Assembly (NCBI GenBank): GCA_030765645.1
Contig: JAVCCE010000002.1
Span: 1 to 35,424, forward strand
Origin: Candidatus Hinthialibacter antarcticus
GTDB taxonomy: Bacteria; Hinthialibacterota; Hinthialibacteria; Hinthialibacterales; Hinthialibacteraceae
Reading direction: 5' to 3'
DNA: 35,424 bases
In this document: positions 1-8,493 of the stretch, one piece after another
How positions within the stretch are numbered: position 1 is the stretch's first letter
Layout: each line of letters starts with the position of its first letter
The notes under the pieces: model-generated
Database searches by the model: none
What the model was told of the DNA's origin: nothing
What the model saw: only the letters and a program-made list of their open reading frames with translations
Position numbers and translations under genes: made by a program

Positions 1-95
1 AATTCATCCGGTAATTGAGTACCTAGTATTTATGGATAGCCATAATTTTGTTTCGGAAAACGTGTTCCGGCCTGTCAAAAATTGACAAATCAAAT

Positions 96-179
96 CAGGC
101 ATGGATGCAACTCTGGAAGCGCCTGTGCAACAGGGCCTGAAAGCCCGCACTGAAGCGAGCAGAGTTGTACCCGTGCCGC
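96..179 (+). repeat. Structured 84-nt dispersed repeat, copy A
   Basis: The outer inverted repeat has arms 96-115 and 160-179. They pair over about 18 positions, with two G-U wobbles and one A-C mismatch. Inside are a GTGC/GCAC helix (125-128 with 147-150) and a GGGC/GCCC hairpin (133-136 with 143-146). The same 84-nt unit occurs inverted at 14483-14566 without gaps at about 85% identity (71 of 84), including a 32-nt identical core at 141-172. The unit lies about 65 bases beyond the 3' end of the helicase gene. No ORF is supported in it. It could be a REP/MITE-type element or a small RNA; which is not decidable here. Confidence 0.8.
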
Positions 180-243
180 ATTCAGCGAAATCTCAATTCA
201 ATTTATAAAAAAAGTACTCAGTTTTCGGAAGAACCATAACTTC

Positions 244-1749
244 TTACAACCCGAACGCGGTCTTAAATTCGTGAAACTGGCGGTTGTCTTGCGGGTTGAG
301 CAGCGTGACCGCCTTGCCGGAGGCGCCGGCGCGGGCGGTGCGGCCAATGCGGTGAATGTGGTCTTCGGGCGACATGGCGAGGTCGTAATTGATAATCAGC
401 GCTACGCCTTCGATATCCAAACCGCGCGAGGCGACGTCGGTGCCAACCAGAATGTTGTAGCGTCCCTGCTTAAACATCTCGACGGCGCGTAAGCGGTCAG
501 CCTGGTCGATATCGCCGTGGATGCGGGTGGCGTGATAATTGTCGCGCTTGAGGCGCTGGCAAAGTTTTTCGGTTTCGCGCTTGGTGGCGACAAAGACGAT
601 GATGGGGCCTTTTTCTTTGTCGAGTTCCTGACGCAGACGCTTGTCTTTTTCTTCTAAGTTCCTAACGCGAACAATTTCCTGATGCACGGATTTCAGCGGC
701 GTCAGGTCGGGCGCGCCCACATCAATGAACACTGGGTCTTTGAGTTGGACAACGCGCATCTTTTGAATTTCTTCGACCAGCGTGGCGGAGAACAATAGCA
801 CCTGAGGCTTCTCGTAAAAGCAAGCGAAAATATCTTTGATCTGCGGCATGAAGCCCATGTCGAGCATACGGTCCGCTTCATCCAGAACGATGATTTCCGC
901 GCAATCTATACGAAAGCGTCCACGCGACTGGATGTCGAGCAGGCGCCCCGGCGTGGCGATCAAAATATCGGGCGATTCTTTTAACTGGACGATCTGGTCG
1001 AGGATGTGGTCGCCGCCGTAGATCGCAATGGATTTCAATTTGGTATCAACGATTAAACGGTCGATCACTTCCGTGATCTGCACCGCCAATTCGCGGGTCG
1101 GCGCGACGATGAGTCCGCGCAGCCCTTTGCCGGGCTTGTCTTTCAGCAGTTGAACCATGGGCAGCGCAAAGGCGAGCGTCTTGCCGCTGCCGGTTTGGGC
1201 GCGGCCTACAACATCGTGTCCCTTTAATATCTGTGGGATGGCGCAGCCTTGAATCGGCGTGGTTTCGTCGAAGCCTTGTTTTTTGATGTTCTCTAAAATT
1301 TCCGGCGACAACCCGAGCGTATCGAATGGAACGCGCCATTCGCTGAGGTCGACGAGCGCTTCATGCTCGCCGTCATGCGAGGGGCCGGGCGCGATGATGG
1401 TTTCCGGCTCGCCAACAAGAGGTTCGCTGGGAGCGGGCTGGTTTCGGGTTGCTCTTCCCGGCGCTGGCTTACTGGGTTCTTTCGGTAAGCGATTGAGCGT
1501 TTCCGGCTCGGCATCAGCGGCGACAAGAATGCGGTCTTCTATTTCACATTCATTTAAAAGTTCAATCGCTTTCGGCTGAAAGCGCTCGTTTTTGAGCCAA
1601 ACATACGCGGTTTGGTCAGACGCGTTGGAATTTTTTTCCAACAGAACCCGTTTGCTATGGATGCGGTTTCCGTCTAAAAGCGCCGTAAATAGCGCTTCCG
1701 TGAAGTGTGAAGGAATATTTTGAATTGTTATGGCAGGCGTCATAGGCAT
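244..1749 (-). CDS. DEAD-box ATP-dependent RNA helicase with RRM-like N-terminus
   Basis: An ATP-dependent RNA-unwinding enzyme of 501 aa, cytoplasmic, probably acting in ribosome assembly or mRNA turnover. Residues 1-80 have the beta-alpha-beta pattern of a divergent RRM. A Pro-rich linker follows (about 82-128). The helicase core carries the Q motif region (142-168), AQTGSGKT (184-191), PTREL (217-221), TPGR (266-269), DEAD (290-293), SAT (321-323), the DVASRGLD segment (438-445) and HRIGRTARAG (466-475). The protein stops soon after motif VI, so there is no long C-terminal tail. RNA-binding add-ons in this family are usually C-terminal (as in DbpA/CsdA), so an N-terminal one is unusual. 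Start: two in-frame ATGs lie 6 nt apart and neither has a strong Shine-Dalgarno. The gene diverges from the next one. Confidence 0.93.
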   Translation of the reverse strand: MPMTPAITIQNIPSHFTEALFTALLDGNRIHSKRVLLEKNSNASDQTAYVWLKNERFQPKAIELLNECEIEDRILVAADAEPETLNRLPKEPSKPAPGRATRNQPAPSEPLVGEPETIIAPGPSHDGEHEALVDLSEWRVPFDTLGLSPEILENIKKQGFDETTPIQGCAIPQILKGHDVVGRAQTGSGKTLAFALPMVQLLKDKPGKGLRGLIVAPTRELAVQITEVIDRLIVDTKLKSIAIYGGDHILDQIVQLKESPDILIATPGRLLDIQSRGRFRIDCAEIIVLDEADRMLDMGFMPQIKDIFACFYEKPQVLLFSATLVEEIQKMRVVQLKDPVFIDVGAPDLTPLKSVHQEIVRVRNLEEKDKRLRQELDKEKGPIIVFVATKRETEKLCQRLKRDNYHATRIHGDIDQADRLRAVEMFKQGRYNILVGTDVASRGLDIEGVALIINYDLAMSPEDHIHRIGRTARAGASGKAVTLLNPQDNRQFHEFKTAFGL

Positions 1750-1768
1750 GAATTGGTAGGGATACTTT

Positions 1769-1789
1769 CATTTAAGATATCCTTAAATG
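1769..1789. promoter_or_regulatory. Palindrome in divergent promoter region
   Basis: A perfect 8-bp inverted repeat, CATTTAAG / CTTAAATG, is separated by ATATC. It sits 20 bases upstream of the helicase start and about 100 bases upstream of the divergent isomerase gene. The spacing and symmetry fit a dimeric regulator's operator. No regulator can be named. A second, weaker inverted repeat (TGCGCC / GGCGCA) is at 1819-1837. Confidence 0.35.
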
Positions 1790-1889
1790 TAGCCATCGCA
1801 ATGCCGCCGTCAAGCCATTGCGCCTAGACCCGGCGCATTGTCCTGTTTACATTGTTGCTGTCAGACCCTGATCTTTGGAGGATATTCAG

Positions 1890-2846
1890 ATGACTATTTC
1901 GATTTCTCGTCGTCATTTTTCAACCTTGGCGGTCGCGGCGGCGGGGGCTGCGGTTGGCCTGGCGAAGCCGTCTTATGCGAAAGAAGGCGTCAAAATGTTT
2001 CCGAATTTAGGCATGGGGCATTTGCGGGTTTCGGGCGATATGAAAAAATCGGTGGAATACGCCATCGAATTCGGCTACGGCGGCGTGAACCCCAGCGTGG
2101 GCGAACTGGCCGCGATGAGTGATGCGGAGCGCGATGAGTTTGTTATGATGATGAAGGCCCACCAGATTCAATGGGGCGCCAGCGGATTGCCAACCGATTT
2201 TCGTAAAGATGATGAGACCTTTAAAAAGGGCATCCAAGCATTGCCCAAACAAGCGAAGGTGTTGCAAGACGCAGGCGTCACCCGCGTTGCGACCTGGATC
2301 ATGCCGCGCCATAACGAATTGACCTATAGACAAAATTTTAGGCAACACCGCAACCGCCTGCGCGAAGCCGCCGTTATCCTGAAAGATCACGGCATGCGCC
2401 TCGGCCTGGAATTCGTCGGCCCGCAAACCATGCTGGTTGGCGAGCGCTACCCGTTCATTCATACCCAGAAAGAAATGTTGGAACTCTGCGACGCCATCGG
2501 GACGGGCAACATGGGCTTGCTGTTCGACTCGTGGCATTGGCACTCGTCCGGCGGTACGGTGGATGAGGCGAAGCAACTGACCAATGATCTGGTCGTGAAT
2601 GTCCATGTCAACGATGCGCCCAAGGGCGTTGCCCGCGAAGCGTTGATCGACATGAAGCGCGAATTGCCTTGCACGACAGGCTCGATTGATATGAAAGGCT
2701 TTATCAACGCATTATATGCGATGGGGTATGACGGCCCGGTGACAGTGGAGCCGTTCAACCAGCCGCTGTGGGAGATGGACGACCGCGACGCGCTGAAAGC
2801 CACCAAGGATTCACTCGACCGCGTGTTTGGGTTGATTGAGGTCTAA
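1890..2846 (+). CDS. Tat-exported sugar phosphate isomerase/epimerase (TIM barrel)
   Basis: Xylose-isomerase-like TIM barrel (AP endonuclease 2 family), 318 aa. The N-terminus SRRHF followed by an Ala-rich stretch to about residue 30 is a twin-arginine signal, so the folded, metal-loaded enzyme is probably exported. The family's divalent-metal set is visible: E174 (LGLEFVG), D213 (LLFDSWHWH), H239 (NVHVND) and E287 (VTVEPFN). The likely reaction is isomerisation or epimerisation of a free or keto sugar; the substrate is unknown. The ATG at 1890 is preferred over an upstream TTG at 1875 because GGAGG (1877-1881) sits 8 nt before it and the Tat motif follows directly. A terminator follows the gene. 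Confidence 0.85.
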   Translation: MTISISRRHFSTLAVAAAGAAVGLAKPSYAKEGVKMFPNLGMGHLRVSGDMKKSVEYAIEFGYGGVNPSVGELAAMSDAERDEFVMMMKAHQIQWGASGLPTDFRKDDETFKKGIQALPKQAKVLQDAGVTRVATWIMPRHNELTYRQNFRQHRNRLREAAVILKDHGMRLGLEFVGPQTMLVGERYPFIHTQKEMLELCDAIGTGNMGLLFDSWHWHSSGGTVDEAKQLTNDLVVNVHVNDAPKGVAREALIDMKRELPCTTGSIDMKGFINALYAMGYDGPVTVEPFNQPLWEMDDRDALKATKDSLDRVFGLIEV

Positions 2847-2871
2847 CCCGAAAATGAAACGTGAAACGATG

Positions 2872-2902
2872 CGCCCTCGTCGATCTGCGGGGGCGTTTTT
2901 TG
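2872..2902 (+). terminator. Rho-independent terminator after Tat isomerase
   Basis: The stem CGCCCTCG (2872-2879) pairs with CGGGGGCG (2888-2895), with one T-G wobble, and is followed by a run of Ts. It separates the isomerase gene from the heptose operon. Confidence 0.8.
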
Positions 2903-2927
2903 TTTGAAACATGAAAGAGCAAATAAA

Positions 2928-3467
2928 ATGAAAAAACCAACTCTTTTTCTAGACCGCGACGGCACCCTGATCACTGATGTTGGATATCCCAAAAGCCCCG
3001 ATTTGGTCGAACCGGTTCCCGGCGCGGTCGAAGCGATGCAAACGCTGGCGAAGATGGGCTATCAACTGATTGTTATCAGCAACCAGTCGGGCGTGGGGCG
3101 GGGCATTATTTCGCCGGAAGAAGCCAAGAGCGTCCACGACCGTTTTATTGAATTGTTTAAGGAGCAGGGCATTGAGTTTCAGGATGTCTATTATTGTCCT
3201 CATGCGCCCGAAGAAGACTGTGAATGCCGAAAGCCATCGCCGTATATGCTGTATCAGGCCGACCAGGACCACGGCGTTGATTTTTCAAAATCCTACATGG
3301 TCGGCGACCGCTTGGGCGACGTGCAAACGGGGAAAAACGCCGGGTGTCGCGCTATCCTGTTCATGAGCCAATATGTGGACGATCCCGGCGACCTGCCGGA
3401 CGCCGTGGTTGACGGCTGGGAACAGGCTCTCCCCATTTTAGTGAAGGCTTGGAAAGAGAATTCGTGA
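2928..3467 (+). CDS. gmhB: D-glycero-D-manno-heptose 1,7-bisphosphate 7-phosphatase
   Basis: A HAD-family phosphatase (179 aa) that removes the C7 phosphate from heptose-1,7-bisphosphate on the way to the ADP-heptose of the LPS inner core. Visible features are the nucleophile/acid pair D9 and D11 (LDRDGT), the SNQSG segment at 51-55, the GmhB-type zinc site C90, H92, C98, C100, then K102 and D127/D131 (GDRLGD). The ATG at 2928 is chosen because the HAD strand begins right there; an in-frame TTG at 2904 lies next to the terminator. The stop overlaps the GTG start of the heptose kinase (GTGA), so the two are translationally coupled. A histidinol-phosphatase-type HAD is the main alternative, but the neighbour supports GmhB. 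Confidence 0.9.
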   Translation: MKKPTLFLDRDGTLITDVGYPKSPDLVEPVPGAVEAMQTLAKMGYQLIVISNQSGVGRGIISPEEAKSVHDRFIELFKEQGIEFQDVYYCPHAPEEDCECRKPSPYMLYQADQDHGVDFSKSYMVGDRLGDVQTGKNAGCRAILFMSQYVDDPGDLPDAVVDGWEQALPILVKAWKENS

Positions 3468-4432
3468 AACAACTTGAAACGCTGCTTGAACGGTTTGTTG
3501 GATTAAATGTTTTAATCATTGGCGATGTCATGCTGGATGAATACATCTGGGGCGATGTGGACCGCATTTCACCAGAAGCGCCTGTTCCCGTGGTGGATAT
3601 CCACCAACGCACCTGGGCGCCCGGCGGCGCCGCCAACGCTGCGGCGAATATTCAAAGCCTGGGCGGCCGCGCAATGTTGTGCGGCGCGACCGGGGCGGAT
3701 TACCAAAGCGAAAAACTGCGCGAACAATTGCAAGAACACAATGTGGGAATTGCAGGTCTTACCGCAGTTCAAGGCCGTCCGACCACCACTAAGACGCGCA
3801 TCATTGCGCGCGGGCAACAGATGGTGCGAGTTGATTCTGAATCGCGCCAACCATTGCCGGTTGATTCAGAAAACCGTCTGGTGGAATTTATTGAATCGGC
3901 GATGAAAATGTACGACGCCTGTATTTTGTCGGACTATAACAAGGGCGTTTTGTCTGAGCGCTTATCTCAAACGGCGATTCAGGCGGCGCTCAAAGCAGGC
4001 AAGCCGGTTGTAGTTGACCCCAAGGGCGTTGATTACAAAAAATATTGCAACGCCACGGTCATTAAACCCAACACCAGCGAAGTTGAAGAAGCCATCGGGC
4101 GCCCGGTTGAAGGTGAAGCGGATTTATTGCAAGCCGGACAAAAAATTCTAAATGTGGTTGGTGAAAGCGCGTTGTTAGTGACGCGCGGCGCCGATGGAAT
4201 GACTCTGTTTCAACATGGCCAGATTGAACAGCATATCCCTACGATGGCGCGTACCGTCTACGATGTAACTGGCGCGGGCGATACGGTTGTGAGCGCACTG
4301 GCGATGGCGCTGGCCTCAGGCGCAAACTTGTTGGACGGCGCTCATTTGGCCAATCATGCGGCAGGCGTTGTAGTCGGCAAAGTCGGTACGGCTACGGTAT
4401 CGTTAGACGACCTGCGTTTAGGAAAGGATTAG
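3464..4432 (+). CDS. hldA: D-glycero-beta-D-manno-heptose-7-phosphate kinase (RfaE1/HldE N-domain type)
   Basis: PfkB/ribokinase-family sugar kinase, 322 aa. It phosphorylates heptose 7-phosphate at C1, just before the GmhB step. Motifs are IGDVMLDEYIWGDV near the N-terminus, GGAANAAANI (substrate binding) and TGAGDTV near the C-terminus with catalytic D273. The protein ends after the kinase domain, so the nucleotidyltransferase half of E. coli HldE is absent and should be encoded elsewhere. The GTG at 3464 is chosen because it overlaps the gmhB stop and has GGAAAGAG 5 nt upstream; a TTG at 3449 is also in frame. The gene pair implies an LPS-bearing outer membrane. Confidence 0.9.
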   Translation: MKQLETLLERFVGLNVLIIGDVMLDEYIWGDVDRISPEAPVPVVDIHQRTWAPGGAANAAANIQSLGGRAMLCGATGADYQSEKLREQLQEHNVGIAGLTAVQGRPTTTKTRIIARGQQMVRVDSESRQPLPVDSENRLVEFIESAMKMYDACILSDYNKGVLSERLSQTAIQAALKAGKPVVVDPKGVDYKKYCNATVIKPNTSEVEEAIGRPVEGEADLLQAGQKILNVVGESALLVTRGADGMTLFQHGQIEQHIPTMARTVYDVTGAGDTVVSALAMALASGANLLDGAHLANHAAGVVVGKVGTATVSLDDLRLGKD

Positions 4433-4435
4433 GCC

Positions 4436-4603
4436 ATGCCAAAGTTGATCGAGTCGCCCACCCGCGTTGAAGCGGCGGGCAACAAACCAAAACGTATTGA
4501 TGAATACATTGGCCGCGTCAATTCCCAGACCGACGGCGCCGAGTGCATCGCTGTATGTTTGCCTGCATTTTCCATGGATACCGTCCATCGCGACGAGTCG
4601 TAA
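4436..4603 (+). pseudogene. Internally deleted small cupin gene (55-codon remnant)
   Basis: An open frame of 55 codons follows the kinase by 3 nt, with GGAAAGG 8 nt before its ATG. Residues 1-34 (starting MPKLIESPTR, then GRVNSQ) match the N-terminus I recall for a small single-domain cupin family of about 115-120 aa. Residues from about 35 to 55 (AECIAVCLPAFSMDTVHRDE) match the C-terminus of the same family. The metal-binding beta-barrel core between them is missing, so about 60-65 codons seem to have been deleted in frame. Without the cupin histidine motifs it cannot be a working cupin. It could be a true deletion, an assembly artefact or a short peptide gene. Family identity is from memory. 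Confidence 0.65.
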
Positions 4604-4627
4604 TTTCCTCACCCGGAGAGAGCAACA

Positions 4628-5524
4628 ATGACCAATTACGCTGAGATGCTGCAGGGCGTGTTTCTCCCCATCACCACGCCCTTCAAAGACGACATGAGCG
4701 TGAATTTCGGCGCTCTCAAAGTCAATGTACATCTCTATGCAAAATCGGGCGTACAGGGGTTTCTCGCCCTGGGTAGCAACGGCGAAAATCGTTGTCTGAC
4801 CGAAGACGAAAAACGACGCGTACTCGAAACCATTCTCGAATACAAACACCCCGACCAGACCGTGATGACGGGGTGTATTTATGACAGCACCCCGCAGACC
4901 ATCGAGTTTATGGAATTCGCCCGGTCGGCGGGCAGCCACTTCGCGACGCTGCTGACGCCGTCGTATTTTCGCAAACAAATGACCCACGATGTGTTAGTCA
5001 ATTATTTTACCGAATGCGCCGGGGCGGTGGAGATTCCCGTCTTGTTATATAACGCGCCTGGGTTTACTGGCGTGACCTTGGAGTTTGACACCGTCAGCGA
5101 ACTGTCGAAGCATCCAAACATCGTTGGCATGAAAGACAGCGCCTCTAGCGGCATCGAAAAATTTTGTGAACTGAACGGCCCCGATTTCTGCGTGATGCCG
5201 GGATCGGCTAATTTTTTCTACGACGCGATTTTGCTCGGCTCGCCCGGCGGCGTCATTAGTTTGGCGAATGTTCTTCCTGAAGCGGGATTAAAGTTGTACG
5301 AATTCGCCAAGCAGGGCGACTCGCCCGAAGGGCGCGCGTTTCACGAACGCATGAAATCCGCCAATAAAAAAATCAGCGGGACGTACGGCGTCTCCGGCGT
5401 TAAGGCGGCGATGGATATATGCGGCAAAGCGGGAGAATGGCCGCGCAAACCTCTGATGCGCCTCGAAGGCGATGACCGCGAAGCCGTAAAGCAAGCGCTG
5501 ATTGAATCGGGCCTGTTGCCATGA
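4628..5524 (+). CDS. DapA/NAL-family aldolase or lyase
   Basis: A class I Schiff-base aldolase of the dihydrodipicolinate synthase / N-acetylneuraminate lyase superfamily (298 aa, normal length). Seen: GSNGE (49-53, the position of the GTTGE carboxylate-binding loop), Y141 (YNAPG) and the Schiff-base lysine K169 (GMKDSAS). It is followed at once by a sugar kinase, a class II aldolase and a HAD phosphatase, so a 2-keto-3-deoxy-sugar acid or similar sugar substrate is more likely than lysine biosynthesis. GGAGAG lies 8 nt before the ATG. The stop overlaps the next start (ATGA). Substrate not assigned. Confidence 0.85.
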   Translation: MTNYAEMLQGVFLPITTPFKDDMSVNFGALKVNVHLYAKSGVQGFLALGSNGENRCLTEDEKRRVLETILEYKHPDQTVMTGCIYDSTPQTIEFMEFARSAGSHFATLLTPSYFRKQMTHDVLVNYFTECAGAVEIPVLLYNAPGFTGVTLEFDTVSELSKHPNIVGMKDSASSGIEKFCELNGPDFCVMPGSANFFYDAILLGSPGGVISLANVLPEAGLKLYEFAKQGDSPEGRAFHERMKSANKKISGTYGVSGVKAAMDICGKAGEWPRKPLMRLEGDDREAVKQALIESGLLP

Positions 5525-6876
5525 CGCTGGTCCTCGCCGTTGATGCGGGAACCACCGGGATGAAAGCCGCCCTGGTACGCGACGGGCGCGAGGTGGTTAC
5601 TCAACATGAACTCTCTTACCCTCTCAACATACGCGGCGTTGAAATAGATATCGACCCCCAACATTGGTGGGACGGTTTTTTAACCTGCTGCGCCAATCTT
5701 GGGCCGCAACGCAACGAAGTCCAAGCGATTGCTTTTTCGGTTTCGACGCCGGGCGCGATGGCGTTTGATGCAGACGGCGCTCCTCTCACCCCTGCGGTTG
5801 TGTTCATGGACGGGCGCAGCGGCGCACAGGCGCAATACATTCGTGACGAGATCGGCGAAGAGTTCTTACTCGAACAAACAAGCAACCTGCCTGTATCCGG
5901 CGGCTGTACGGCTTCAACCATGATGTGGTGGAAGGACAAGCAGCCGGACGCCTACAATCAAGCCGCCATGTTTGGACATACCAACACGTTTTTATGCAAA
6001 CGCTTAACGGGCGCTTGGGGCATGGACCCTTCGACGGCGTCATTGACCGCGCTCTACAATACAACAGTCAATGATAAAACCTGGAACGCTGCGATTGCCG
6101 AAGACTTGGGCGTTCCACTCGAAAAACTGCCGCCGATCGTTGATAGTTGGGAGCCAGTCGGCGAGCTACTTCCATGTTGGGCGCAAGAAACTGGATTGCC
6201 TGCGGGAACCCCGGTGTTAATGGGCGGCAACGACGCCATGTGCGCGGCGCTAACTGGCGGCGTGACCCATGAAGGCGCGGTGATGGACGTCTGCGGCACC
6301 TGCGAAATCATTTGCGTGGGGCTGGCGCAGGCGCTGCCGGGCCGGCAATACAATGTGCGCTGCCATGTCATACCAGGGCTTTGGTCAACGCTGTATGTTC
6401 TCAATACCGGCGGCAAGGCGCTGGAGTGGTTTCATCAAACTTTCTGTTCAGAAATGCCAGCGGAAGCGTTTTATCAAGACTTTGTTCCAAATGCAATAGA
6501 GAGTTACTTCGCGGCAGGCCGGGTTTGGAACCTGCCGGACTATGAGGTCTATCTCGCAGGCGACCGCTACAGCACGGAGCCGAAGTCTGCGGCGTTGTCA
6601 AAATTGCAATTACAAACCACCCGCGAAATGCTATTAATGTCGATCATTCGCGGCAACAATCAATATATGGCGCTTCATTTGAATGAAATGCGAAAGCGCG
6701 TCAAACTTTCGTGCAACGTCCATCTCACCGGCGGGGGATTGTCGCAGGCGATGATCCGTTGTAAAAGAGAATGGATGGGCGAATATGAATACCGCCTGTG
6801 CGAAAATTCTTCGATGATGGGCGCCGCCCAACTCGCGCATTACGCCGTCTCGGGCGAAGCGCTTTGGAATGACTAA
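5521..6876 (+). CDS. FGGY-family carbohydrate kinase (xylulokinase-like)
   Basis: ATP-dependent sugar kinase, 451 aa, somewhat shorter than the usual ~490-500. The N-terminal domain has the phosphate-binding DAGTTG (8-13) and the MDGRS segment (96-100). GGND at 235-238 gives the catalytic base D238. The C-terminal domain holds LTGGG with ENSSMMGAA. It is likely to phosphorylate a ketose or polyol for the aldolase encoded next; xylulokinase is the nearest generic match but the substrate cannot be read from sequence. Its start overlaps the previous stop by 4 nt, and 12 nt separate it from the aldolase gene, so this is one operon. Confidence 0.87.
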   Translation: MTLVLAVDAGTTGMKAALVRDGREVVTQHELSYPLNIRGVEIDIDPQHWWDGFLTCCANLGPQRNEVQAIAFSVSTPGAMAFDADGAPLTPAVVFMDGRSGAQAQYIRDEIGEEFLLEQTSNLPVSGGCTASTMMWWKDKQPDAYNQAAMFGHTNTFLCKRLTGAWGMDPSTASLTALYNTTVNDKTWNAAIAEDLGVPLEKLPPIVDSWEPVGELLPCWAQETGLPAGTPVLMGGNDAMCAALTGGVTHEGAVMDVCGTCEIICVGLAQALPGRQYNVRCHVIPGLWSTLYVLNTGGKALEWFHQTFCSEMPAEAFYQDFVPNAIESYFAAGRVWNLPDYEVYLAGDRYSTEPKSAALSKLQLQTTREMLLMSIIRGNNQYMALHLNEMRKRVKLSCNVHLTGGGLSQAMIRCKREWMGEYEYRLCENSSMMGAAQLAHYAVSGEALWND

Positions 6877-6888
6877 AGGGGTCGCATT

Positions 6889-7764
6889 ATGCCGTTAATC
6901 AGTATGAAACCGATGCTCGCGGTGGCGCGAGAAGAAGGCTACGCCGTCGGCGCATTCAACGCGGTTGACTATCTCTCTTGTAAGGCGGTCATTCAAGCCG
7001 CCGAGAAACTCAACGCGCCAGTCATTATTCAGACCTCCGTCAAGACGGTGAAATTCTGGGGGCATTCTGCGGTTGTGTCCTGGATGAAAAACCTGGCGGA
7101 GCATTCACCGATTCCCGTGGCGTTGCATCTCGACCATTGCAAAGACGTGGGCTTCATCCAGCAGTGCATCGACGCGGGCTGGACCTCGGTGATGATCGAC
7201 GCCTCGTCGCTTCCGTATGAAGAAAACCTGGCGATGACCGAAGAGGTTGTGCGACGCGCCTCGGCGAAGAACATCGGCGTCGAAGCGGAACTGGGCGAAA
7301 TCGGCGGAGTGGAAGAAGACATCATCGTCGCCGAAGAAGACGCCCACTTGGCGGACCCCGACAAAGCAATTGCCTTTTGCGAGAAAGTCTCGCTGGCGGT
7401 ATTCGCGCCTGCAATAGGCACTGCCCACGGCGTCTATAAAGGCAAGCCAAAAATCGCCTTCGACCGCTTAGAGAAAATTTCCAGCGCGACCCCGACGCCA
7501 TTGGCGCTTCACGGCGGTACGGGATTGTCTGACGAGGTTTTCAAGCGCTGCATTTCATTGGGATGCTCAAAAGTGAATATCTCAACAGAACTCAAACATG
7601 TGTTCATCGAAAGTTTCGTCGATTTCCATTTGCAAAATAAAATCTTTGAGCCGCTCAAGCCGTTGGACGCCCAACTGGACGCTATCGAATCGGCGATGGC
7701 GGCGCATATCGTGCGCTTTGGCGGCGAAGGACGCGCGTCAAAAGACGCAGTGAAATATCAATAA
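6889..7764 (+). CDS. Class II ketose-bisphosphate aldolase family protein
   Basis: Zinc-dependent aldolase of the FbaA/GatY/KbaY family, 291 aa. Visible are HLDH (80-83) with catalytic D82 and zinc ligand H83, E134 in VEAELG, zinc ligands H180 (GTAHG) and H208 in HGGTG, and the phosphate-binding KVNISTEL (228-235). It probably cleaves the ketose phosphate made by the preceding kinase into DHAP plus an aldehyde. Fructose-, tagatose- or another ketose-phosphate specificity is not decidable. It lies between the kinase and the HAD gene in the same orientation. Confidence 0.88.
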   Translation: MPLISMKPMLAVAREEGYAVGAFNAVDYLSCKAVIQAAEKLNAPVIIQTSVKTVKFWGHSAVVSWMKNLAEHSPIPVALHLDHCKDVGFIQQCIDAGWTSVMIDASSLPYEENLAMTEEVVRRASAKNIGVEAELGEIGGVEEDIIVAEEDAHLADPDKAIAFCEKVSLAVFAPAIGTAHGVYKGKPKIAFDRLEKISSATPTPLALHGGTGLSDEVFKRCISLGCSKVNISTELKHVFIESFVDFHLQNKIFEPLKPLDAQLDAIESAMAAHIVRFGGEGRASKDAVKYQ

Positions 7765-7779
7765 GTTGGAGAATTTAGA

Positions 7780-8493
7780 ATGCTGCAAGCGTTAATTTTT
7801 GATTGCGACGGAGTGCTCGTCGATACCGAACGCGACGGTCATCGCGTTGCGTTTAATCAAGCGTTTCAAGAAAAAGGTTTGCCTATCGAGTGGGACGCCG
7901 CGTTATATGGCGAACTTTTGCGGGTTGGCGGCGGCAAAGAACGCATGCGCCATTTTTTTGATTCGCAGGGTTGGCCCGGCGGCGTCGAAGACCGTGACGC
8001 GTTTATTCTTGAGATGCACAAACTCAAGACCGCGCGTTTTATGCAAATCATCGAAAGCGGGCAATTGCCGTTGCGCCCCGGTGTGAAGCGCATCGTCGAT
8101 GAAGCCATCGCGGCGGGCGTGACTCTGGCGGTGTGTTCGACCTCGAATGAGAAAGCGGTGAACGCCGTCGTCGACGTGATGCTTGGCGCTGAGCGAAAAG
8201 CCAAGTTTGCGGGAATTTTTGCTGGCGATATGGCAAAGATGAAAAAGCCGGATCCCGAAATTTATCATTTAGCCAAAACGAAATTGAATCTTGATCCCGC
8301 AAAATGCATGGTAATTGAAGACAGCCGCAACGGGTTGCTAGCCGCCAAAGCCGCTGACATGAATTGTCTCGTGACGAAGAGTTGCTATACCCATGAAGAA
8401 GATTTCAGCGAAGCCGATGCGGTATTTAATGAATTGGGCGATTCGCCGAATATCAACGTAGCGATTGAAAACATCCAAGAACTTGTTCGTTAA
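7780..8493 (+). CDS. HAD-family phosphatase/phosphomutase (CbbY/beta-PGM-like)
   Basis: Cytoplasmic HAD hydrolase of subfamily IA, 237 aa, with a helical cap. D8 and D10 are in FDCDGVLVDTE, a CSTSN motif II, lysine in KMKKPDPEIY and the acidic motif IEDSRNG. The CbbY-type arrangement (GVLVDTE, PGV, PDPEIY, EDSRNG) suggests a sugar-phosphate phosphatase or mutase. As the last gene of the operon it may dephosphorylate or isomerise a side product of the kinase/aldolase steps. TTGGAG lies 9 nt before the ATG. Confidence 0.85.
   Translation: MLQALIFDCDGVLVDTERDGHRVAFNQAFQEKGLPIEWDAALYGELLRVGGGKERMRHFFDSQGWPGGVEDRDAFILEMHKLKTARFMQIIESGQLPLRPGVKRIVDEAIAAGVTLAVCSTSNEKAVNAVVDVMLGAERKAKFAGIFAGDMAKMKKPDPEIYHLAKTKLNLDPAKCMVIEDSRNGLLAAKAADMNCLVTKSCYTHEEDFSEADAVFNELGDSPNINVAIENIQELVR

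Noticed and set aside
96-179. Integron attC site
   Set aside because: The inverted-repeat element lies 3' of a gene like an attC, but the right arm reads GTTGTAC and not GTTRRRY, and the left arm reads TGCAAC and not RYYYAAC. No integrase or cassette array is visible.
1875-1889. TTG start of the first Tat isomerase at 1875
   Set aside because: The GGAGG Shine-Dalgarno lies inside that extension and the Tat signal begins right after the ATG at 1890.
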